Assembly: GCF_014700075.1 (NCBI RefSeq)
Contig: NZ_JACXBU010000013.1
Coordinates: 33,376-97,375, forward strand
DNA: 64,000 nt
Direction of reading: 5' to 3'
Source of the DNA: Pseudomonas sp. JM0905a
Lineage (GTDB): Bacteria > Pseudomonadota > Gammaproteobacteria > Pseudomonadales > Pseudomonadaceae
A program made the translations under genes and the position numbers. The notes beneath the pieces were generated by a model that saw only the letters and a list, made by a program, of their open reading frames with translations, did no database searches and had not been told where the DNA came from. Below are positions 51,222-60,469 of the stretch, piece by piece (the stretch's first letter is position 1; every line of letters begins with the position of its first letter).

Positions 51222-52494
51222 ACTGGACCTACTGCAACGCCGCCACCGCGCCATGGGCGACCAGTCACCGCTGTTCTACGACCAGCCGCTGCAGCTGGTG
51301 AAGGGCCAGGGTGTTTGGCTTTTCGATGAGAGCGGCAAGCGCTACCTGGACGTCTACAACAACGTGCCCTGCGTGGGCCATTGCCACCCGCGCGTGGTGG
51401 AAGCCATGGCCAGCCAGGCGGCCACCCTGAACATCCACACCCGTTACCTGAACGACCGCATCGTCAGCTACGCGGAGCGCCTGACCGCCACCTTCGACCC
51501 GTCGCTGGACTGTGTGATGTTCACCTGCACCGGCAGCGAGGCCAACGAACTTGCCCTGCGCATGGCCCGGTTCTGCACCGGCGGCAAGGGGGTGATCGTC
51601 AGCAGCTACAACTACCACGGCAACACCACCAGCCTGGCCGAGGTGACCACTGCCCTGCCGAGCTCCGAGCCCTTCTCGTCCTACGCCCGCGCGGTGCCGA
51701 TTCCCTGCCTGTACCGGGCGCCGACAGGCACCAGCGCGACCGAACTGGCCGACCAGTACGTGACCCGCGTGGCCGAGGCCATCGACTCGCTCAAGGCCCA
51801 GGGCGTCCAGCTCGCGGCGATGCTGATCGATACCCTGTTCGCCAATGAAGGATTGCCGCGCCTGCCCGCAGGCTATGTCGAGCGCATCGCCGCGCTGGTC
51901 CACGAGGCCGGGGGCCTGTTGATCGTCGACGAAGTACAGGCCGGTTTCGGCCGCACCGGAGAGCATATGTGGGGCCACCAGGCCCACAGCGCGGTGCCGG
52001 ACATCGTCACCCTGGGCAAACCCATGGGCAACGGCTTCCCCCTGGCCGGGCTGGTGGCCAGCCGCGAGCGCGTGGAAGCCTTCGGTGGACGCAACCTGTA
52101 CTTCAACACCTTCGGCGGTTCGCCGGTGGCCGCCGCCGTGGGCAGCGCGGTGCTGGACGTGATCGAGGACGAACAGCTGCTGCGCAACGCCCGCGAAGTG
52201 GGCGCGCACCTGGCCAACGGGCTGGAGCGCCTGGCGGGCCAGCACTCGATCATCGGCGACGTGCGTGGCAAGGGCCTGTTCTTCGCCGTCGAGCTGGTGC
52301 GCGACCGTCATGCCAAGACGCCGGCAGGTGCCGAAGCACGCCGGGTGGTCAACCAGATGCGCCAGCGCGGCGTGCTGATCAGCAAGATCGGCCAGGAGGA
52401 CAACCTGCTGAAAATCCGCCCGCCGCTGGTGTTCTCCCTCGCCGATGCGGACCTGTTCATCGACACCCTCGACTCTGTCCTTCGCGAACTCTGA
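51214..52494 (+). CDS. Class-III aminotransferase-fold PLP enzyme, probable amino-alcohol-phosphate phospho-lyase
   Basis: Protein of 426 residues. The PLP lysine is in IVTLGKPMGNGFPLAGLVAS, with the upstream Asp in LLIVDEVQAGFGRTG. Its N-terminal YLDVYNNVPCVGHCHPRVVE and HTRYLNDRIVSYAERL segments, and the end LKIRPPLVFSLADAD, are closest in my recollection to mammalian ethanolamine-phosphate phospho-lyase (AGXT2L1/ETNPPL), not ordinary transaminases. It would split phosphoethanolamine to acetaldehyde, ammonia and phosphate. The start at 51214 overlaps the permease. RefSeq-style names for it would be aspartate aminotransferase family protein. Confidence 0.8.
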   Translation: MSELDLLQRRHRAMGDQSPLFYDQPLQLVKGQGVWLFDESGKRYLDVYNNVPCVGHCHPRVVEAMASQAATLNIHTRYLNDRIVSYAERLTATFDPSLDCVMFTCTGSEANELALRMARFCTGGKGVIVSSYNYHGNTTSLAEVTTALPSSEPFSSYARAVPIPCLYRAPTGTSATELADQYVTRVAEAIDSLKAQGVQLAAMLIDTLFANEGLPRLPAGYVERIAALVHEAGGLLIVDEVQAGFGRTGEHMWGHQAHSAVPDIVTLGKPMGNGFPLAGLVASRERVEAFGGRNLYFNTFGGSPVAAAVGSAVLDVIEDEQLLRNAREVGAHLANGLERLAGQHSIIGDVRGKGLFFAVELVRDRHAKTPAGAEARRVVNQMRQRGVLISKIGQEDNLLKIRPPLVFSLADADLFIDTLDSVLREL

Positions 52495-52504
52495 GGCCAT
52501 CGCC

Positions 52505-53527
52505 ATGAGCCGATTCCACACCCTCGACCACGAACAGCAGGTCGCCAGCCTGCAACGCCTGGCCTTCGACGCCTTGCGCCAATGGGACGGCGACTACGTT
52601 CGCCTGGACCTGATCAAGTACCGCGAAAACGCCGTGTTCTGCGCCACCCGCAGCGACGGCCAGCGCAGCGCCCTGCGCGTGCACCGCGACGGCTACCACT
52701 CAGAGGAAGCCCTGCGCTCCGAGCTGCAATGGATGGAAGCCCTGGCGGCGGACGGCATCCATGTGCCACGGATCATCCGTACCCGCGACGGCGAACACCT
52801 GGCGCAGGTGCACAGCGAGGAACTGGGCGAGTCGCGCTACATCGACATGCTCGGCTGGCTCGGTGGCGCCAGCATCGGTTCCGCCGAACATGGCCTGGAG
52901 GTGGACGCCGATATCACCGCGCTGTTCTTCGACGCCGGCGCGGTGGCTGCACGCATCCACCTGAGTTCGGCCCGCTGGGAGCAACCCAACGCCTTCAGCC
53001 GCCATGCCTGGGACGAGGAAGGCCTGATCGGCCAGCGTCCGTTCTGGGGGCCATACTGGCAGCTAGACCTGCTCGACGACCGGCAGCGCGAGCTGTTGCA
53101 GGCCACCCGCCAGGCGGCCCGTGCCGACTTGCGCCGCTATGGCCGCAGCCTGGAGAACTTCGGCATGATCCACGCTGACCTGGTGCCGGAAAACCTGCTG
53201 CTGGAAGACGCGCGGCTGCACCTGATCGACTTCGACGACGCCGGCTTCGGCTGGCACATGTTCGAACTGGCCACGGCGCTGTACTTCTGCCTGGACGACC
53301 CGCGCTTCACCGAAATCCAGGCGGCGCTGCTGTCCGGCTACCACTCGGTGAAGCCGCTGACCCCGGACGACCGCGCCACCCTGCCGCTGTTCCTGGCGCT
53401 GCGTGGCCTGACCTACCTGGGCTGGATCCACACCCGCCGGGACAGCCGCACCGCCGAGGAACTGGCGCCCATGCTGATCGAGCGCGCCTGCCGCCTGGCG
53501 CAGGACTACCTCGACCAGCGCGGCTGA
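52505..53527 (+). CDS. APH/choline-kinase-fold phosphotransferase, probable amino-alcohol kinase
   Basis: Protein of 340 residues. The kinase catalytic loop is FGMIHADLVPENLLLEDARL (Asp and Asn ligands) followed by the Mg-binding LIDFDDAGFGWHMFELA. The N-terminal lobe holds SALRVHRDGYHSEEALRSEL. Such phosphotransferases act on choline, ethanolamine, homoserine or antibiotics; in many bacteria a kinase of this kind is fused to the phospho-lyase encoded just before it. The start at 52505 is 10 bp after the lyase stop. The role as ethanolamine kinase is inferred from operon context. Confidence 0.82.
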   Translation: MSRFHTLDHEQQVASLQRLAFDALRQWDGDYVRLDLIKYRENAVFCATRSDGQRSALRVHRDGYHSEEALRSELQWMEALAADGIHVPRIIRTRDGEHLAQVHSEELGESRYIDMLGWLGGASIGSAEHGLEVDADITALFFDAGAVAARIHLSSARWEQPNAFSRHAWDEEGLIGQRPFWGPYWQLDLLDDRQRELLQATRQAARADLRRYGRSLENFGMIHADLVPENLLLEDARLHLIDFDDAGFGWHMFELATALYFCLDDPRFTEIQAALLSGYHSVKPLTPDDRATLPLFLALRGLTYLGWIHTRRDSRTAEELAPMLIERACRLAQDYLDQRG

Positions 53528-53650
53528 TCCGTCGCGCCGGCACCTGGCAGGGATGCACAAGTGCCTGGCGTGCATGGCAATGCCGGTTGTGCGACGCTCC
53601 GCCATCATGGCCCGGAGCGTCCGCCACCCGCGCTCGACAGGTGAACCGAC

Positions 53651-54604
53651 ATGACAGGCATAGCCCGACACCAGGCATCCGACTCGGACGAGCTCGCCGG
53701 CGCGCTGGCCGGCTGGAGCCAGGACTACACCCAACTGGGACGTGGCCGATTGCATGCCGAGCTGCTGCATATCCAGCTCGCCGAGGCGTCGCTGATCTAC
53801 GAGCACTCCAACCTGCACCTGCACGAAAACATGACGCCGCCGGAAGGCCAGGTGGTGTTCGGCATTCCCCTGTCGGTGTCCACGGATTCGACCTTCAACG
53901 GCGGCACCCTGGCCCGCGATACCCTGCTGGTACTGGAAGGGGGCCAGGAGATGGAAATCTGCGCTCCCGGCGAAATCGGCATGCTCGGAATGACCATCGA
54001 CCGCCGCCTGCTCACCCAGCTGCTGGGGGCCGAGGAACAGGAGCGCCTGGAGCAGGCCCTCGACCGCCGCCGCCTGGATATCTCACCGCTGGCCGCGCAA
54101 CGCCTGCGCCAGGACCTCTGCGCCTCGATCAGCGCCTTCGAGCGTGCCGAATTCGATCCGCGCTCCGCCGAAGATGGCCTTCGCGCCGTGATGCCGGGGC
54201 TGGACGGCGTATTCCAGGGACTGGACGAGGCGCTGCGCGGCCCCGCCCTGCACAGCGGCGCCATGCCCCGCTCGCTGGAGCAGCGTCGTCGCCTGGTGCT
54301 GGCGGCGGTGGAGATCATGCAAACCCGCCTTGACCTGCCGCTGTGCATGCCGGAACTCTGCCAGGCGTTGAACACCAGCCACCGCACCCTGCAGTACTGC
54401 TTCCGACAGATCTGCCAGGCCACGCCCCAGCAGTTCTTCCTCTCGCTGCGCCTGGCCGAGGCCCGTCGCCGGCTCAAGCAGGACCCGGTGCAAAGCATCA
54501 CCACCCTGGCGCTGGACCTGGGTTTTGCCAGCTCCAGCCACTTCTCTTCGCTCTACAAGCGTCTCTACGGCGAGCAGCCCTCGCTCACCAGTCGGCGAAG
54601 TTAG
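53651..54604 (+). CDS. AraC-family regulator of the amino-alcohol operon
   Basis: Regulator of 317 residues. Residues 1-200 form a sensor domain that begins with SQDYTQLGRGRLHAELLHIQ, an opening seen in EutR-like regulators. Residues about 215-315 form the two-helix-turn-helix DNA-binding domain (LCMPELCQALNTSHRTLQYC, then TTLALDLGFASSSHFSSLYK). It lies 123 bp after the kinase gene in the same direction and is the likely activator of the permease-lyase-kinase operon. The EutR-like start supports an amino-alcohol signal. Confidence 0.85.
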   Translation: MTGIARHQASDSDELAGALAGWSQDYTQLGRGRLHAELLHIQLAEASLIYEHSNLHLHENMTPPEGQVVFGIPLSVSTDSTFNGGTLARDTLLVLEGGQEMEICAPGEIGMLGMTIDRRLLTQLLGAEEQERLEQALDRRRLDISPLAAQRLRQDLCASISAFERAEFDPRSAEDGLRAVMPGLDGVFQGLDEALRGPALHSGAMPRSLEQRRRLVLAAVEIMQTRLDLPLCMPELCQALNTSHRTLQYCFRQICQATPQQFFLSLRLAEARRRLKQDPVQSITTLALDLGFASSSHFSSLYKRLYGEQPSLTSRRS

Positions 54605-54612
54605 GGCTGGGG

Positions 54613-55542
54613 CTAGGGCTGTACCCAGCCTTTTTCCAGTAATGGACGGTCCCAGGCCGGCTCGTCGCTGATGCGCTCCACCAGGAATTCGATCAGGGTG
54701 CGCACCTTGAGCGCCCGGCGCTGGGTGGCCGGGTATACGGCGGAGAAGTTGAAGGAGGTCAGCGAGTAGTCGGTAAGCACCGGCACCAGGCGGCCTTCCA
54801 GCAGGTCGGCGCTGGCTGCGAGGGTGGGCAGGCAGACCACGCAGGCGCCGGTGACGGCGTAGTCCCGCAGCAGGTGCACGGAGTTGGAGCGCACCTGCCC
54901 GGTGAGGTTGAGCTCCACCGGGTCGATGCCGTTGAACACCCACTTGTTGCGCGACGGGTAGCCCTCGTAGAGCGCCACCTTGTGCGCCTGCAGATCCGCC
55001 GGCACGGCAGGCGCGCCATGACGCTCCAGGTACTCAGGGGATGCACAGAACAGCCGGCGCACGGAGAACAGCTTGCGCTCGATCAGCGATTCGGCCAGTG
55101 GCGGGAACATCTGGAACGCCACGTCGAAGCCTTCTTCGATCGGGTCCACCACCCGGTCGTTGACGATCACGTCCACCTCGATATCCGGGTACAGCTCGGT
55201 GAACTCCGCCAGCAGCGCACCGAAATGGCCGAGGGCGAAGCCCGGCAGCATCTGGATGCGCAGCTTGCCGGTGGGCTTGGCGCGCAGGTCGCGCATCTGC
55301 TCGGTGAGGCTGTTGAAGCTCGCCACCATGTCGGCGCACTCCTTGTAGTAGGCCTCCCCGACTTCCGACAGCCGCACATGACGGGTGCTGCGGTGGAACA
55401 GCGGTGCGCTGATGTACTCCTCCAGTTGCTGGATGCGGTGGCTGATGACCGAGCGGGTCACCCCCAGCTGCTGGGCGGCCCTGGCGAAGTTGCCGGTTTC
55501 CGCGACGCGGACGAAGGCTTCGATGATGAGCAGGCGGTCCAT
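54613..55542 (-). CDS. LysR-family transcriptional regulator
   Basis: Protein of 309 residues starting MDRLLIIEAFVRVAETGNFA. Helix-turn-helix: NFARAAQQLGVTRSVISHRI. The effector domain contains LRIQMLPGFALGHFGALLAE and VDPIEEGFDVAFQMF, typical of the CrgA/DhcR-like branch. The start at 55542 replaces a longer frame (55599) that runs into REP DNA. It lies downstream of the branched-chain ABC operon on the same strand, past a REP pair; a regulator of that operon is plausible. Its end is 9 bp from the convergent AraC gene. Confidence 0.92.
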   Translation of the reverse strand: MDRLLIIEAFVRVAETGNFARAAQQLGVTRSVISHRIQQLEEYISAPLFHRSTRHVRLSEVGEAYYKECADMVASFNSLTEQMRDLRAKPTGKLRIQMLPGFALGHFGALLAEFTELYPDIEVDVIVNDRVVDPIEEGFDVAFQMFPPLAESLIERKLFSVRRLFCASPEYLERHGAPAVPADLQAHKVALYEGYPSRNKWVFNGIDPVELNLTGQVRSNSVHLLRDYAVTGACVVCLPTLAASADLLEGRLVPVLTDYSLTSFNFSAVYPATQRRALKVRTLIEFLVERISDEPAWDRPLLEKGWVQP

Positions 55543-55582
55543 TTTTATGTCCGATTTGGCGATGACTTGCAGGATAGAAACA

Positions 55583-55673
55583 TGTGGGGGCGAATTCATT
55601 CGCTAAGGGGCGCGAAGCGACCCCAAAACGGCAGTCCTTCGGCCTGCATAGCGAATGAATTCGCCCCCACAGG
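55583..55673. repeat. REP/BIME inverted pair
   Basis: GTGGGGGCGAATTCATTCGC at 55584-55603 and its reverse complement GCGAATGAATTCGCCCCCAC at 55651-55670 are perfect inverted copies about 47 bp apart. It separates the ABC operon from the LysR gene. Confidence 0.9.
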
Positions 55674-55694
55674 AAGAGCGATTCGCGCCTGACG

Positions 55695-56711
55695 TCAGCC
55701 TCCGACCAGCCGCCGCTGCATCGGAAACAGCTGCCAACCCAGCCGCTCGCTCACCAGTCCCCACACGCCCTGAGGCGCTTTCAGCATCATCACCACCGCG
55801 ACGCTGCCGAGGATGATCATGTACAGCGCGCCGAACTCGGCGAAGCAGCTGCGCAGCGCGAAGTAGATCAGGGTGCCGATCAGCGGGCCTTCCAGGGTGC
55901 CGATACCGCCGATGATGACGATGAAGATCACCGCCGCGGTCCAGTCCTGCACGCTGAAGGCGGCGTCCGGGGAGATGCGTAGCTTCTGCAGGAAGATCAG
56001 CGCGCCGACCACGCCGGTGCAGCCGGCCGCCAGTACGTAGACCATCAGCTTGGTGCGGAACACATTGACGCCCAGACTGCCGGATGCCGGCTCCGAATCA
56101 CGGATGGCGGTCAGCGCCAGGCCCTGACGCGAGCGCAGTAACAGGTAAACCACCAACACCGCGCCAACGGCGATGGCCAGGGCGCTGAAGTACAGCAGCA
56201 TCTCGCGGCCGTCGCGGCTGCTGCCGATCTGCCGCACGATGGACGCCGGCAGGCTCTGTCCGGAGCCGCCACCCAGGCTACCGACCTGCGCCAACCCGAG
56301 GCGGAACACCTCGGCCACCACCCAGGTGCCAATGGCGAAGTAGGCGCCGCGCAGGCGGAACAGCACCAGCGCCGTGGGCACTGCCAGCACGGCCACCACC
56401 ACCCCGGAGAGGAACACCGCCGCCAGCGGTGGTACGCCCAGTTGTGAGGCCAGCACGAAGAGCAGGTAGCCGCCCAGGCCGACGAAGGCCTGCTGACCCA
56501 CGGAGACCATTCCGGCGTAACCAGCCAGCAGGTTCCACATCTGCGCCAGGGCCAGGTAGTAGGCGAATTCCACCACCAGGCGCAGCACTGCGCGATCGGC
56601 CCAGAACGGCAGGGACGCCAGCAGCAGGACCAGCACACCCAGCATCGCCAGGCCAACCTGGCTGCTCCGGGTGGCGCGCTGGACGAGGTAGGCATTGTTC
56701 ATCGCATTCAT
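55695..56711 (-). CDS. Branched-chain-type ABC transporter permease (LivM family)
   Basis: Inner-membrane permease of 338 residues with about 9-10 helices. Family blocks are LLAGYAGMVSVGQQAFVGLG, LRGAYFAIGTWVVAEVFRLG and FIVIIGGIGTLEGPLIGTLI. It starts at 56711, sharing one base with the stop of the LivH-type gene. It forms the translocation pore with LivH. The substrate is not shown by the sequence; amino acids, amides or urea-like compounds are typical. Confidence 0.92.
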   Translation of the reverse strand: MNAMNNAYLVQRATRSSQVGLAMLGVLVLLLASLPFWADRAVLRLVVEFAYYLALAQMWNLLAGYAGMVSVGQQAFVGLGGYLLFVLASQLGVPPLAAVFLSGVVVAVLAVPTALVLFRLRGAYFAIGTWVVAEVFRLGLAQVGSLGGGSGQSLPASIVRQIGSSRDGREMLLYFSALAIAVGAVLVVYLLLRSRQGLALTAIRDSEPASGSLGVNVFRTKLMVYVLAAGCTGVVGALIFLQKLRISPDAAFSVQDWTAAVIFIVIIGGIGTLEGPLIGTLIYFALRSCFAEFGALYMIILGSVAVVMMLKAPQGVWGLVSERLGWQLFPMQRRLVGG

Positions 56712-57580
56712 CAGTCGACACTCCGGGGGAACAGGCCGCGTGGGCGGAAAACCAGGATCAGCAGGAACACCAGGTGGCCGGCGAGGATCTGCCAGCCCGG
56801 ATCGATGCGCGCCCCCACCGCCTGGGCGACACCGAGGATCACGCCGCCCGCCAGGGTGCCCCAGAGACTGCCGAGGCCGCCGATGATCACCGCCTCGAAA
56901 CCGTAGAGCAGGCGCGCCGGACCGACGCTGGGGTCGAAGCTGGTGCGCACCGCGAGGAACACCCCGGCGATGGACACCACCGCCATCGCCAGCGCCATGG
57001 CCAGGCCGAAGATGTGGCGGTTGTCGATGCCCATCAGTTGCGCGGTGGACTGGTCATCCGAGGTGGCGCGGAAGGCGCGGCCGAGGCGGGTCTTGTAGAA
57101 CAGCAGCTGCAAGCCGCCGATCACCGCCAGGGCGCAGCCGAACACCATCAATGGCATCACGCCGAGACTGAGGCCGCCCACGGCCACGCTGGCCACTTCC
57201 AGATCACCCTGGGACAGCTTCTGGCTGTCGGCGCTGAAGAACTCCAGCAGCACGTTCTGCAGGATGATCGACAGGCCGAAGGTCACCAGCAGGGGCGGCA
57301 GGATGTCGTTGCCGAGGGTGCGGTTGAGCAGTTGCCGTTGCAGGCAGTAGCCGACCACGAACATCACCGGCACCACCAGTACCAGGCTGGCCAGGGGCGA
57401 CAGGCCGAGCACTTCCACCACCACCAGCGCCAGGTAGGACGCCAGCACGATGAAGTCGCCATGGGCGATGTTGACCAGGCGCATGATGCCGAACATCAGC
57501 GACAGGCCGACCGCGAACATGGCGTAGAGGCCGCCGAGCAACACGCCCTGCACCAGGGTATTGAGCCATTCCATCGTCAT
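56711..57580 (-). CDS. Branched-chain-type ABC transporter permease (LivH family)
   Basis: Permease of 289 residues with eight or so helices. It begins MTMEWLNTLVQGVLLGGLYA; family blocks are FGIMRLVNIAHGDFIVLASY and YGFEAVIIGGLGSLWGTLAG. The start at 57580 overlaps the ATP-binding gene upstream by 4 bp. A second Met at 57574 is also usable. It is the second pore subunit of the importer. Confidence 0.92.
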   Translation of the reverse strand: MTMEWLNTLVQGVLLGGLYAMFAVGLSLMFGIMRLVNIAHGDFIVLASYLALVVVEVLGLSPLASLVLVVPVMFVVGYCLQRQLLNRTLGNDILPPLLVTFGLSIILQNVLLEFFSADSQKLSQGDLEVASVAVGGLSLGVMPLMVFGCALAVIGGLQLLFYKTRLGRAFRATSDDQSTAQLMGIDNRHIFGLAMALAMAVVSIAGVFLAVRTSFDPSVGPARLLYGFEAVIIGGLGSLWGTLAGGVILGVAQAVGARIDPGWQILAGHLVFLLILVFRPRGLFPRSVD

Positions 57581-58278
57581 GCCTCCGCCAGGCCGAAATA
57601 GGCCGCCTTGATCCGTTCCTTGCTCACCTCGCCGGGTTTGCCGGACAGGGAAATGCGCCCTTCCTGGAAGCAGTAGAAACGGTCGGCGACGCTGAGGGCC
57701 TGGTTGATGTCCTGCTCCACCAGGATCACCGCCGTGCCATCGGCCTTGATCGATGGCAGCGCGGCATAGATGTCCTTGATGGTGGTGGGCGCGAGACCGA
57801 GGCTGATCTCGTCGCAGAGCAGCAGGCTCGGGCTCGACATCAGCGCGCGGCCGATGGCGACCATCTGCTGCTGGCCACCGGACAGCGCGGTACCGGGGCG
57901 CTTGCGCAGCTTCTCCAGCACCGGGAACAGGCCGTAGATGCGCTCCAGGTTCCAGGCGCCCTGGCGCTTGCTGTAGGCGCCGATCAGCAGGTTTTCCTCG
58001 ACGCTCAACGAGGGGAACAGCTTGCGGCCTTCCGGTACCAGTGCGATGCCGCGTTCCAGCACCCGGTTGGCCGGCAGGCTGCCGATGTATTCGCCCTTGA
58101 AGCGGATAGCACCAGGATCGTTGCGGATCAGACCGGCGAGCGAGCGCAGGAAGGTGGATTTGCCGGCACCGTTGGAGCCGATGATGGCGACGGTTTCCCC
58201 GGCCGCCAGATCCAGGTCGATGCCGAATAACGCCTGGAAGTCGCCGTAGCCGGCGCGCAATTTGCGGATCGTCAGCAT
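57577..58278 (-). CDS. ABC transporter ATP-binding protein (LivF family)
   Basis: ATPase of 233 residues. Walker A is IIGSNGAGKSTFLRSLAG; signature ALSGGQQQMVAIGRAL; Walker B LLLCDEISLGLAPT; H-loop replaced by Gln in VEQDINQALSVADR, as is usual for LivF. It starts at 58278, 4 bp after the LivG-type gene, and pairs with it to power the transporter. Confidence 0.93.
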   Translation of the reverse strand: MLTIRKLRAGYGDFQALFGIDLDLAAGETVAIIGSNGAGKSTFLRSLAGLIRNDPGAIRFKGEYIGSLPANRVLERGIALVPEGRKLFPSLSVEENLLIGAYSKRQGAWNLERIYGLFPVLEKLRKRPGTALSGGQQQMVAIGRALMSSPSLLLCDEISLGLAPTTIKDIYAALPSIKADGTAVILVEQDINQALSVADRFYCFQEGRISLSGKPGEVSKERIKAAYFGLAEA

Positions 58279-58282
58279 GGCT

Positions 58283-59005
58283 TCAGCTCCCGATGCCCAT
58301 GTAGATTTCCTGCACCTTCGGATTGGCCATCACCGCATTGGGCTCGCCCTCGTCCAGCTTGCGGCCGAAGTTGATCACCGCCAGGCGACTGACCACCGCC
58401 AGCAGCGCATGGACGATGTGCTCGATCCAGATGATCGCGGTGCCGGAACGGTGGATGCCCTGGATGGTGCCCACCAGCTCCAGGCACTCCGGTTCGGTGA
58501 GGCCGCCGGCGATTTCGTCGAGCAGCAAGAGTTGCGGCCGGGTGGCCAGGGCGCGGGCCATTTCCAGGCGCTTGCGCTCCAGCAGGGTCAGGGAGCCGGC
58601 CAGGGCGTTGGCCTTCTTCATCAGGCCGGTGAGTTCGAGGATGTGCGCGCACCAGGCGTAGCCGTCCTTCTCCGACTGGCCAGCGCCGAACGTGGCGCCC
58701 ACCAGCAGGTTCTCGAACACCGTCATCTTCACGAAGGGATGGGGAATCTGGTGGGAGCGGCCAATGCCACGCTGGCAGCGCTTGAACACCGGCTCGCGGG
58801 TGACGTCTTCACCCTGGAAATGAATGCGCCCGCTATCGGCGGCGACGCCCCCGGCGATGAGGTTGAACAGCGTGCTCTTGCCCGCGCCATTCGGCCCGAT
58901 GATGCCCAACGCCTCCCCCGGCGCCAGGGCCAGGCTGAGATCGTCGGTCACCTTCACCGAGCCGTAGCTCTTGTGCACCTGCTCCAGTACGAGGAGTTGT
59001 TGCAT
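58283..59005 (-). CDS. ABC transporter ATP-binding protein (LivG family)
   Basis: ATPase of 240 residues. Walker A GPNGAGKSTLFNLIAG, LivG block GRSHQIPHPFVKMTVFENLL, Walker B LLLLDEIAGGL, H-loop IWIEHIVHALL. The signature motif is SLTLLERKRLEMARAL in place of LSxGQ, a variant known in LivG proteins. The start at 59005 is preceded by a strong hairpin in the 71-bp gap after the binding-protein gene. Confidence 0.92.
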   Translation of the reverse strand: MQQLLVLEQVHKSYGSVKVTDDLSLALAPGEALGIIGPNGAGKSTLFNLIAGGVAADSGRIHFQGEDVTREPVFKRCQRGIGRSHQIPHPFVKMTVFENLLVGATFGAGQSEKDGYAWCAHILELTGLMKKANALAGSLTLLERKRLEMARALATRPQLLLLDEIAGGLTEPECLELVGTIQGIHRSGTAIIWIEHIVHALLAVVSRLAVINFGRKLDEGEPNAVMANPKVQEIYMGIGS

Positions 59006-59030
59006 GTGTCGATACCTGCTTCATACCGCT

Positions 59031-59055
59031 CCCTCTCCCCCGTGGGGGGAGAGGG
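59031..59055 (-). repeat. Perfect hairpin between binding-protein and ATPase genes
   Basis: CCCTCTCCCC (59031-59040) and GGGGAGAGGG (59046-59055), a 10-bp stem with a 5-nt loop and no T-run. In ABC operons such a hairpin after the binding-protein gene protects that part of the mRNA and raises its relative output. The same stem occurs in REP clusters here. Confidence 0.75.
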
Positions 59056-59076
59056 CTGGGGAGAGGGGGTAAGAAA

Positions 59077-60387
59077 TCAACCGCCGTAAGTGATCGCCTG
59101 CATTTCCCCACCAACGGGAATCTGCGGCGCGGTCTGGTTGCTGGTGATCACCAGGTCGTAGGTAAAGGGCCCGCCCAGACGCCACTGGCCGGACACCAGC
59201 GGGGTCTTGGCGACGTTCTTAACCGGACCGTTCTTCCAGCTCACCAGGCCAACCACGGTGTTCAGTTCGGTCTTCAGCAGCGCATCGCGAGTAGCCTCGG
59301 GATTACCCACTTCCTCGGTGCGCTGGAGGATGTCCACCGCCAGTTCGAACAGCGCATGGACGAAGCCCAGCGGCTGGGTCCACTGCTTGCCGGTGGCCTT
59401 GGTGTAACGCTCGGCCAATTGCCCGGCGGTGAGGCCGTTGAGCGAGGACGCGAAGGGATGGCTCGGGCTCCACCAGATTTCCGTGGAGAGGTTGTGCCCG
59501 GCCTTGCCCAGGGCCTCCACCGCCGAGGGGAACAGCAGCGCCTTGCCCACCGACATGGCCTTGGGCTGGAAGCCCTGCTGGCGCGCCTGGGTCCAGAAGG
59601 TGGTGAGGTCCGGCGGGATGACCACGCCTGTGACGATCTCGGCCTCGGCCTTCTTGAAGGCGGAGATCTGCGCGGAGAAGTCGTCGGTCAGGCTCTGGAA
59701 GCGACCCGGGTCCACCAGTTGGAAGCCCTTCTGCGAGAGCACCGGCGGGAAGCCCAGCCTGCTGTCGCCCCAGGCATTACCGTCGCCGTCGTTGGGGAAC
59801 AGGCCACCAATCACCTTGTTGCTGCCCATGCCGCCCCACATGGCGGTGTAGGTGGCGATCACGTCTTCCAGGCCCCAGAAGAAGTGGTAGGTCCACTGGA
59901 AGCCTTCGTCCGGCTTGCCGCCACGGGTGAAGAACCAGGGCTGCCAGGGCGCCACGGTGGAGATGCAGGGGATTTCGTTGATCTCGCACTGGTCCGACAC
60001 CGGGTTGGTGGTTTCCGGGGTGGACGACACCAGCATCAGGTCGATGCCATCGGAAAGGATCAGCTCGTTGGCCACTTCGGCGGCGCGGTTGGGGTTGGAC
60101 TGGCTGTCTTTGACGATGACCTCCAGGCGGCAGCGCTGGCCCCCCACGGTGATGCTGTTCTTCAGCACCGAAGCCAGGCTCTCGATGATGTAGGCGTCCG
60201 CGGCGGCGAAGGGAGCCAGCGGCCCGGTCTGCGGGCTGACGTAGCCGATGCGGATGACCTTTTCCGCCGCCAGCAGCGGAGCTGAAGAAAAGCCTGCGAG
60301 CAGCGAGCCGCCAGCCACGACACCGCTGGCCCGCAGGAAATCACGCCGGGAGAGCCCGGCACCGAGGAGTTTCTTGTTGTTGTCCAT
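59077..60387 (-). CDS. ABC transporter substrate-binding protein with Tat signal
   Basis: Periplasmic binding protein of 436 residues. The N terminus has a twin-arginine signal (GLSRRDFLRASGVVAGGSLL), so it is exported folded, less common for Liv-type binding proteins. The body is the type-1 periplasmic fold: VIRIGYVSPQTGPLAPFAAA, LEVIVKDSQSNPNRAAEVAN and LMLVSSTPETTNPVSDQCEI. The start at 60387 excludes 46 residues of non-protein-like leader. It heads the ABC part of the operon. Ligand unknown. Confidence 0.92.
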   Translation of the reverse strand: MDNNKKLLGAGLSRRDFLRASGVVAGGSLLAGFSSAPLLAAEKVIRIGYVSPQTGPLAPFAAADAYIIESLASVLKNSITVGGQRCRLEVIVKDSQSNPNRAAEVANELILSDGIDLMLVSSTPETTNPVSDQCEINEIPCISTVAPWQPWFFTRGGKPDEGFQWTYHFFWGLEDVIATYTAMWGGMGSNKVIGGLFPNDGDGNAWGDSRLGFPPVLSQKGFQLVDPGRFQSLTDDFSAQISAFKKAEAEIVTGVVIPPDLTTFWTQARQQGFQPKAMSVGKALLFPSAVEALGKAGHNLSTEIWWSPSHPFASSLNGLTAGQLAERYTKATGKQWTQPLGFVHALFELAVDILQRTEEVGNPEATRDALLKTELNTVVGLVSWKNGPVKNVAKTPLVSGQWRLGGPFTYDLVITSNQTAPQIPVGGEMQAITYGG

Positions 60388-60469
60388 GACGGTTGCCTCG
60401 ATTGGGAAATGAGGCCCGGCGCGGGCACACAAGGTGGCCCGACCGGGATGGCAGTGGGTTGGAGCCGGA

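Noticed and set aside
51214..52494. Simple aspartate or beta-alanine transaminase
   Set aside because: The N-terminal NNVPCVGHCHP block, the kinase directly downstream and the permease fit a phospho-lyase better, though a transaminase cannot be excluded by sequence alone.
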